Source: Achromobacter animicus
GTDB taxonomy: Bacteria > Pseudomonadota > Gammaproteobacteria > Burkholderiales > Burkholderiaceae_B
Reading direction: 5' to 3'
Length of the DNA stretch: 64,000 nucleotides
NCBI RefSeq assembly: GCF_902859585.1
Contig: NZ_CADIJM010000001.1
Location: 496,001-560,000, forward strand
The position numbers and the translations under genes were made by a program. Numbering within the stretch: the stretch's first letter is position 1; the number at the start of each line of letters is the position of its first letter. Shown here in pieces: positions 58,315-64,000 of this stretch. Below the pieces are notes generated by a model. It was given only the letters and a program-made list of their open reading frames with translations, did not search any database and was not told the origin of the DNA.

Positions 58315-59952
58315 TCAGGCGGCGAGCCGCGTGACGACCGCGGCCGGATCCCAGCGGCGGCCCGGCACCGCTGCCAGCAGCGCCTGCGTGTAGGGATGGG
58401 AGGGATTGGTGAACACGTCGGCGCACACGCCCTCTTCCACGACGCGGCCCGACTTCATGACGGCGATGTGGTCGCAGACCTGTGCGGCCACGCGCAGGTC
58501 GTGCGTGATGAAGACGATGGACAGGCCCAGTTGCTCGCGCAGCCGGGCCAGCAGCGCCAGCACCTGCGCCTGCACGGATACGTCCAATGCCGACACCGGT
58601 TCATCGGCGATCAGCACTTGCGGCCGCATCGCCAGCGCGCGCGCCAGGCCGACGCGCTGGCGCTGGCCGCCCGAAAACTCGTGCGGAAAGCGCCGCACGG
58701 CATCAGGCGACAAGCCCACCAGTTCAAAGAGTTCCTGCGCGCGGGCCAGCGCCTCGCGGCGCGGCGTGCCATGCACGATGGGACCCTGCGCCACGATCTC
58801 GCCGACGCGCTGGCGCGGGTTCAGCGATCCGTACGGATCCTGGAACACCATCTGCACGCGCTGCGCATGGGCGCGGCGGGCGCGCGCGCCCTTGAACGAG
58901 AGCGGCTCGCCGGCCAGCGTAATGTCGCCGCCATCGGGCGGCAGCAGTCCCAGCAGCGTGCGCGCCAGCGTGGACTTGCCCGACCCGCTTTCGCCCACGA
59001 TGCCCAGTGTGCCGCCGCGCCGCAGCGTCAGCGTCACGTCGTCCACCGCGTGCGTCACACGGCCGGGCCGGCCGAACCAGCCGCGCTTGCGGTAGGTCTT
59101 GGACAACCCCTGCGTGGTCAGGATTGCAGGCGCGTTCCCGCCAAGGTCGACGCGGGCCGGCGCGGGCGCCAGCGGCGGCACCGCAGCGATGAGCGCGCGG
59201 GTGTACGGATGGCGCGGATGTTCCAGCACCTGATCGGCCGTGCCGCTTTCCACCAGTTCGCCGCGCTGCATGACGGCGACGCGGTCGGCAATCTCGGCCA
59301 CCACGCCAAAATCGTGCGTAATGAAAAGGACCGCCGTACCCTTGCGGCGCTGCAGGTCGTGGATCAGATGCAGGATCTGCGCCTGCGTCGTGACGTCCAG
59401 CGCGGTTGTCGGTTCGTCGGCAATCAGCAGCGCCGGTTCCAGCGCCAGCGCCATGGCGATCATTGCGCGCTGCCGCTGTCCGCCCGACAGCTCGTGCGGA
59501 TAGGCGCCCAGCGCCTGCGCGGGGTCGGGCAGCCGGACGGATTCCAGCAGGTCCAGCGTGCGCTGACGGATCACGGCGCGCGACAGCCGCGTGTGCGTGC
59601 GGAACACCTCGGCGATCTGGTCGCCGATGGTGCGCAGCGGATTGAGGGCGGTCATCGGTTCCTGGAAGATCATGCCGATGCGCTGGCCGCGCAGCCGGCG
59701 CAGCGCATCGGGCGCGAGCTTCAGCAAGTCCTGCCCTTCCCAGAGCACGCGGCCGGCGCTGGCGTGCACCCCTTGCGGCAGCAGGCCGAGAATCGTGCCG
59801 GCCGTCAGCGATTTGCCCGATCCGCTTTCCCCGACGACGCAGACGATCTCGCCCGGGTTGACCGCCAGCGTCAGGCCCTTGAGCGCATGCGGCCGGTCGG
59901 CGCCGGGCGGCAGGTCCACGGTAAGGTTTTCGATGCGAAGCAGTTCGGTCAT
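58315..59952 (-). CDS. Fused ABC transporter ATPase (peptide/nickel type, GsiA-like)
   Basis: A 545-residue protein with two complete ABC domains, corresponding to DppD and DppF fused as in GsiA. Each half has its Walker A (GESGSGKSLTAG and GESGSGKSTLAR), signature (LSGGQRQR and FSGGQRQR) and Walker B (LLIADEPTTALD and VLIADEPVSALD). It powers import through the two permeases encoded upstream. The ATG at 59952 overlaps the permease stop as ATGA. It is the last gene of a four-gene leftward operon that starts with the binding protein at 63371. Confidence 0.94.
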   Translation of the reverse strand: MTELLRIENLTVDLPPGADRPHALKGLTLAVNPGEIVCVVGESGSGKSLTAGTILGLLPQGVHASAGRVLWEGQDLLKLAPDALRRLRGQRIGMIFQEPMTALNPLRTIGDQIAEVFRTHTRLSRAVIRQRTLDLLESVRLPDPAQALGAYPHELSGGQRQRAMIAMALALEPALLIADEPTTALDVTTQAQILHLIHDLQRRKGTAVLFITHDFGVVAEIADRVAVMQRGELVESGTADQVLEHPRHPYTRALIAAVPPLAPAPARVDLGGNAPAILTTQGLSKTYRKRGWFGRPGRVTHAVDDVTLTLRRGGTLGIVGESGSGKSTLARTLLGLLPPDGGDITLAGEPLSFKGARARRAHAQRVQMVFQDPYGSLNPRQRVGEIVAQGPIVHGTPRREALARAQELFELVGLSPDAVRRFPHEFSGGQRQRVGLARALAMRPQVLIADEPVSALDVSVQAQVLALLARLREQLGLSIVFITHDLRVAAQVCDHIAVMKSGRVVEEGVCADVFTNPSHPYTQALLAAVPGRRWDPAAVVTRLAA

Positions 59953-60779
59953 GATCGTTTCAGCCTGGGATTGAGAGCGTCGTTCACCCCCTGCCCGACC
60001 AGCGATATCGCCAGGACGGTCAGCAGGATGGCAATGCCGGGAATGGCGGACACATACCACTGGACCCGGATCACCCCGCGGCCGCCGCCGATGAGGTTGC
60101 CCCAGGACGGCACGTTGGGGTCCGACAGGTTCAGAAAGGCCAGCGCGCTTTCCAGGAGGATCGCCGTGGCCATGATGACGCTGGCGTAGACGATCACAGG
60201 CGGCAAGGCGTTGGGCAGGATCTCGCGGAAAATGAGGCGCAGGTCGCCCATGCCCAGCGCCCGGCCCGCCTGCACGAACTCGCGGGTCTTGAGCGTCAGG
60301 AACTCAGAGCGGGTCAGCCGCGCCACCGGCGGCCACGACACCAGCCCGATCGCCAGCACCACCGTGCGCAGGTCCGAGCCGAACACGGCCACCAGCACCA
60401 GCAGCAACAGGAAGTTGGGCAGGATCTGGAAGGCCTCGGTCACGCGCATCAGCAGGTCGTCGGCCAGGCCGCCGTAATAGCCCGCCACGGCGCCCAGCAC
60501 CACCCCGATCAGCACCGACACGACCGTCGCGGCAAGGCCGATGGCCAGCGTGACGCGCGCACCGTGCAAAATCTGCGCGGCGATGTCGCGCCCCACTTGA
60601 TCGGTGCCCAGCAGAAAGCGCGCGTTGTCGCCGGGCCACTGAAGCGGACGGCCGGCCAGACTGAGCGGATTGCGCGGATACCAGAAGTCGGCGCCCAGCG
60701 CGGCCGCGCAGACGGCCGTCAGCAGCACCAGGCCCAGCACGGCGACGGGGCTGTGGAAGTAACGGCGTAGCGTTTCCAT
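59949..60779 (-). CDS. ABC transporter permease, DppC type
   Basis: A 276-residue inner-membrane permease with six hydrophobic segments. It opens with a short cytoplasmic tail and FHSPVAVLGLVLLTAVCAA; the periplasmic FLLGTDQVGRDIAAQILHGA is the DppC landmark, and the EAA loop is EFVQAGRALGMGDLRLIFRE. It forms the channel with the DppB-type partner. It lies 3 bp after that gene and overlaps the ATPase gene. Confidence 0.93.
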   Translation of the reverse strand: METLRRYFHSPVAVLGLVLLTAVCAAALGADFWYPRNPLSLAGRPLQWPGDNARFLLGTDQVGRDIAAQILHGARVTLAIGLAATVVSVLIGVVLGAVAGYYGGLADDLLMRVTEAFQILPNFLLLLVLVAVFGSDLRTVVLAIGLVSWPPVARLTRSEFLTLKTREFVQAGRALGMGDLRLIFREILPNALPPVIVYASVIMATAILLESALAFLNLSDPNVPSWGNLIGGGRGVIRVQWYVSAIPGIAILLTVLAISLVGQGVNDALNPRLKRS

Positions 60780-60782
60780 GGT

Positions 60783-61757
60783 TCAGCTCCGGACAATGCG
60801 CGGGTCAAGCCGCGCATACAGCAGGTCGACGATGAAGTTGATGGCGATCACCAGCAGCGCGGACACGAACACGATGCCCAGCAAGGTGTTCAGGTCGCGC
60901 TGCACGACAGATTCGTACGCCAGGCGGCCCAGGCCGGGCAAGGCGAAGACGCTTTCGACCACGACCGACCCGCCCAGCATGGTCCCGGCCTGCAGGCCCA
61001 GCAGCGTCACCATCGGCAGCAGCGCATTGCGCAGCATGTGCCGCGCCACGACTGCCGTTTCGCGCAGCCCCTTGGCACGCGCGGTGCGGATGAAATCGTG
61101 CGAGGCCACTTCCAGCATCGATGCGCGCATGATGCGCAGGTAGATGGCCAGAAAGATCAGCGCCAGCGTCGCGGTGGGCAGAATCAGATGCCACGCGATG
61201 TCCAGGATGCGGGTCAGGCCCGTGTAGCCGGACGCAATGGTCTCGAACCCGCCGGCCGGCACCCAGTCCAGCCACACCGCGAACACAAAGATGCCCATCA
61301 GGCCGAACCAGAACGATGGCGTGGCGCAGAACACCAGCCCCAGCGTCGAGATCAACCCGTCGGCCAAGCCGTTGACGCGCCGCGCCGCGATGACGCCCAG
61401 CGCCATGCCGCCCGCAAAGGCGAATGACAGCGCCGATCCCATCAGCAGCAGGGTCGCCGGCAGGCGCTCGGCGATCACGGCGGCCACCGGCTTGCCATAG
61501 ATGGCGGAATAGCCCAGGTCCAGATGCGCCAGCCGCCACAGATAGTTGCCCAGGCGCGCGCTGGCCGACTCGTCCAGTTGGTAATGCGAGCGCATGGCCG
61601 CAATGGTGGCGGGGTCGGCGCCACCAATCTGCGCCACCAGCGCGTCGACGGTATCGCCGGGCGCCAGCTGCAGCAGCAGGAACAGGCCCGCCAGGATGAT
61701 CAGAAGCGCGGGCGCCGCCGCCAGAAGCCGCCGCGCCGCGAGAGTCAGGAACCCCAT
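60783..61757 (-). CDS. ABC transporter permease, DppB type
   Basis: A 324-residue permease with six hydrophobic segments. Typical DppB features are the N-terminal RLLAAAPALLIILAGLFLLL, a periplasmic loop with LDLGYSAIYGKPVAAVIAER, and the EAA loop DFIRTARAKGLRETAVVARH. It pairs with the DppC-type permease 3 bp downstream. It begins 9 bp after the binding-protein gene, within one operon. Confidence 0.93.
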   Translation of the reverse strand: MGFLTLAARRLLAAAPALLIILAGLFLLLQLAPGDTVDALVAQIGGADPATIAAMRSHYQLDESASARLGNYLWRLAHLDLGYSAIYGKPVAAVIAERLPATLLLMGSALSFAFAGGMALGVIAARRVNGLADGLISTLGLVFCATPSFWFGLMGIFVFAVWLDWVPAGGFETIASGYTGLTRILDIAWHLILPTATLALIFLAIYLRIMRASMLEVASHDFIRTARAKGLRETAVVARHMLRNALLPMVTLLGLQAGTMLGGSVVVESVFALPGLGRLAYESVVQRDLNTLLGIVFVSALLVIAINFIVDLLYARLDPRIVRS

Positions 61758-61766
61758 GCCGCGGTC

Positions 61767-63371
61767 CTAGGCCGACAGCCAGGCGTCATGCCAATCGCTG
61801 GACGGCCAGCGCGCATTGTTGTGGCCGTTCTGCAGCTTCCGGCTTGCCACTGAATAAAACTGGCGTTCGGTCGCCATCCAGATGGGCAGCTCGTCGTTGA
61901 CGGCCTGCACCCATTCCGCGTACAGCGCGCGGCGGCGGGCCGCGTCGATTTCGGACGCGGCGTCGTCGATCAGCTTGTCGACCTTGTCCGACTGCCAGCC
62001 GTACTGGTTTGTCCAAGGCGCGCCCGCCGGGCTGCCCGATCGGTACCAGACCGTCGTGGACACCGCCGGGTCGCCGCGGTACTGGTGCCAGCCCGTGGCG
62101 ATGTCGAAGTTGTGTTCCTTATAGACAGAAGACAGCGCGCCCGCGATGTCGTACTGCACGATCTCGACCTTGATGCCCACGGCTTCCAGCGACTGCTGGA
62201 TGAAGGTCGCCAGCAGCGGCACGTCTTCGCCGTTCTGGATGGGCACCAGCTTCAGCGTGAAGCGCACGCCGCCGGCGCCGCGCTTGTAACCGGCCTCGTC
62301 CAGCAGCGCCTCGGCGCGCTTGACGTCAAACGGATACGGCGGCTTGCTGCCCGCCGGGAAGAACGCCTCGGAAGACGACGGAATGGGACCGGTCGCCGGC
62401 TTGCCCAGCCCATACAGGAAGTTCTCGATAAAGAATTCGATGTCGATGGCATGGACAATGGCGCGGCGCACGCGCACGTCGGCCAGTTCCTTGCGGCGGA
62501 AGTTGAATTCCAGCGTGTTGTTGAACACGTTGGCCTCCAGCCCCTTGCTGCGCACCTCGAACTGCGGGTTCTGCTTCAGGCGGTCCAGGTCGGCGAGCGT
62601 CAACTGCGAATAGGCGCTGAGCTGAAGCTGGCCGGTTTCCAGCGCGGCCGTGGCGGCCGACTTGTCCGTGATGATGCGCCAGACCACGCGGTCCAGATAC
62701 GGCTCGCCCTTGCGCCAGTAGTTGGGGTTGCGCTCGGCAATGATGAACTGGCCGCGCTGGTACTGCACGAACTTGAACGGGCCCGTGCCGACCGGCGCGG
62801 TGTTCGCCGGGTTCTCCAGCACGTTGGTGCCTTCGTACAGATGGCGCGGGACGACATAGCCCAGATCCGCCAGCGCGCGCAGCAACAGGTCCAGCGGCAT
62901 CGGCCGGCTGTAGCGGAACACCGCCGTATGCGCGTCGGGCGTATCGACTGCCTCCAGATAGAGCTGCAGCGCGGTGCCGAAATTCAGGTGCTTCTTCCAC
63001 AGTTCCAGCGCGTTGTACTGGACATCAGCCGACGTGAACGGCTTGCCGTCGTGCCAGGTCACGCCTTCACGCAGCTTGAAGGTGATGGTCTTGCCGTCCG
63101 GGTCGGCGGTCCACGCGGTGGCAAGCTGCCCGACGGGTTTGCCGGCCGCATCCAGGTCCACGAGCGATTCGATGATCTTGCTGGTAACGATGTACACGCC
63201 GGTCGAGGCGCGCAGCGCCGGATTCAGGATCCGCTGCTCGGACCCAAGGTGCACGTTCAGCACACCACCATGACGCGGCGCGGCGGATTGCGCGAAGATC
63301 GACGAGGGAAATGCCATCGTGGCGGCAAGCGCCCCGGAAGACAACAGGAACTCGCGGCGGGTGGTGCGCAT
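61767..63371 (-). CDS. ABC transporter periplasmic substrate-binding protein, family 5
   Basis: A 534-residue solute-binding protein of family 5 (DppA/OppA type). The signal is Tat-like: TRREFLLSSGALAATMAF ending near SIFAQ. Mature motifs include KTITFKLREGVTWHDGKPFT and SADVQYNALELW, characteristic of the family. It delivers a peptide, glutathione-like compound or opine-like solute to the permeases; the ligand is not evident. It is the first gene of the leftward operon and is divergent from the EEP-family gene at 63569 across a 197-bp promoter region. Confidence 0.93.
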   Translation of the reverse strand: MRTTRREFLLSSGALAATMAFPSSIFAQSAAPRHGGVLNVHLGSEQRILNPALRASTGVYIVTSKIIESLVDLDAAGKPVGQLATAWTADPDGKTITFKLREGVTWHDGKPFTSADVQYNALELWKKHLNFGTALQLYLEAVDTPDAHTAVFRYSRPMPLDLLLRALADLGYVVPRHLYEGTNVLENPANTAPVGTGPFKFVQYQRGQFIIAERNPNYWRKGEPYLDRVVWRIITDKSAATAALETGQLQLSAYSQLTLADLDRLKQNPQFEVRSKGLEANVFNNTLEFNFRRKELADVRVRRAIVHAIDIEFFIENFLYGLGKPATGPIPSSSEAFFPAGSKPPYPFDVKRAEALLDEAGYKRGAGGVRFTLKLVPIQNGEDVPLLATFIQQSLEAVGIKVEIVQYDIAGALSSVYKEHNFDIATGWHQYRGDPAVSTTVWYRSGSPAGAPWTNQYGWQSDKVDKLIDDAASEIDAARRRALYAEWVQAVNDELPIWMATERQFYSVASRKLQNGHNNARWPSSDWHDAWLSA

Positions 63372-63568
63372 GTCGGACTCTGGTTCTGCCTGGTTGGAAG
63401 CTGCGGATCTTAGGCCTGCGCGACATGGCTTGAGAAATGCTGATTTCTCATTTGCTCATGCGTCCCCCCGTATCGCTGCCGACAGAACAAGTCGTGTCGT
63501 TTCACGTTTCGTTACCTGACAGGCACGCCACTTGCTCAAACCGACGGATCGCATCTGCCGGAGTTTTC

Positions 63569-64000
63569 ATGCCCGCTTCGCATTCCCTCGACACCACGAC
63601 GCTGACGGTGCTGACGGTCAATACCCACAAGGGCTTTACCAGTTTCAACCGCCGCTTCATGCTGCACGACCTGCGGGAGGCATTGCGCACCGCAAAGCCG
63701 GACGTGGTGTTCCTGCAGGAAGTCCTGGGTGAACATCAGACGCATGCCGGCCGCCACGAGTCATGGCCGGCGCAGTCCCAGTACGAGTTCCTGGCCGACA
63801 CGTTGTGGACGGACTTTGCCTACGGCCAGAACGCCGTTTATCCGGAAGGTCACCATGGCAATGCCATCCTGTCGCGCTACCCGATCGAAAGTCACCACAA
63901 CCACGACGTGAGCGTGGACGGCCACGAGGGGCGCGGTCTGCTGCACTGCGTGCTGCGGCCCCCTGCCCTCGCCTCGCCCGTGCATGCGATATGCGTGCAT
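63569..64000 (+). CDS. Endonuclease/exonuclease/phosphatase (EEP) family protein, N-terminal part
   Basis: The first 144 codons of an EEP-family gene, cut by the right edge. Visible motifs are LTVNTHKGF (Asn18), [11 protein letters not shown] (the metal-binding Glu near residue 52) and [13 protein letters not shown]. Members cleave phosphodiesters in nucleic acids, lipids or inositol phosphates. The sequence resembles YbhP-type proteins, whose genes often precede a cardiolipin synthase; that cannot be checked here. A CCGGAG lies six bases before the ATG at 63569. It is divergent from the ABC importer operon. Confidence 0.85.
   Translation, partial: MPASHSLDTTTLTVLTVNTHKGFTSFNRRFMLHDLREALRTAKPDVVFLQEVLGEHQTHAGRHESWPAQSQYEFLADTLWTDFAYGQNAVYPEGHHGNAILSRYPIESHHNHDVSVDGHEGRGLLHCVLRPPALASPVHAICVH

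Noticed and set aside
58396-60189. Open frame of about 600 codons antisense to the ABC ATPase gene.
   Set aside because: Composition typical of an antisense shadow; the minus strand carries two complete ABC cassettes.

Overview
The window is about 64 kb of GC-rich chromosomal DNA from a Gram-negative bacterium. Gene style suggests Burkholderiales, family Alcaligenaceae (Achromobacter or Bordetella relatives): Bvg/Roc-like sensor kinases, TctA/TctB carriers, a chromosomal KfrA-like protein, a PoxB and a three-gene membrane-bound GMC dehydrogenase. This placement is inferred from gene content; there is no rRNA or tRNA here to test it. No prophage, insertion sequence, CRISPR array or RNA gene was recognised.

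Layout. 0-3 kb: start of an SDR dehydrogenase divergent from a LysR regulator, then an arsenic locus arsR-acr3 followed by a broken arsC that is only its first ~31 codons. 3-11.5 kb: a leftward cluster (DUF4239 membrane protein, TPR protein, exported formylglycine-generating enzyme, HAD lipoprotein) divergent from a rightward exported Cys-type sulfatase and an SMP-30 lactonase; then two small envelope genes. 11.5-22 kb: amino acid permease with a possible coupled leader peptide, an exported SAM methyltransferase, an Rrf2 regulator, hipBA, an LD-carboxypeptidase coupled to a pseudouridine synthase with a repetitive basic tail, an AI-2E family transporter and small envelope proteins.

21-39 kb: a signalling region. 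A degenerate EAL protein is divergent from hybrid kinase 1, a REC-EAL phosphodiesterase, hybrid kinase 2 (with HPt) and a NarL-type response regulator, an architecture like the Roc/Sad system of Pseudomonas. A KfrA-like coiled-coil protein, PoxB and a lone tyrosine recombinase follow, then two membrane diguanylate cyclases. The region therefore holds both synthesis and breakdown of cyclic di-GMP plus a phosphorelay.

39-52 kb: TetR with a DUF1348 protein, TctB-TctA without a binding protein, two AhpD-like proteins, a SelW-like thioredoxin-fold protein, a Bcr/CflA exporter tail to tail with ChrA, and a MocR regulator with near-identical 38-bp sites upstream of an AhpD-like gene and of a GNAT-flavodoxin operon. 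50-64 kb: an exported Cys-rich protein, a TerC-CBS-CorC membrane protein, a three-subunit GMC dehydrogenase operon, a SulP anion transporter, a complete oligopeptide-type ABC importer, and the start of an EEP-family nuclease/phosphatase gene cut by the right edge.

The observations I rate highest are the exported sulfatase/FGE cluster, the Roc-like phosphorelay with a degenerate EAL partner, the exported methyltransferase, the paired MocR sites and the arsC remnant.
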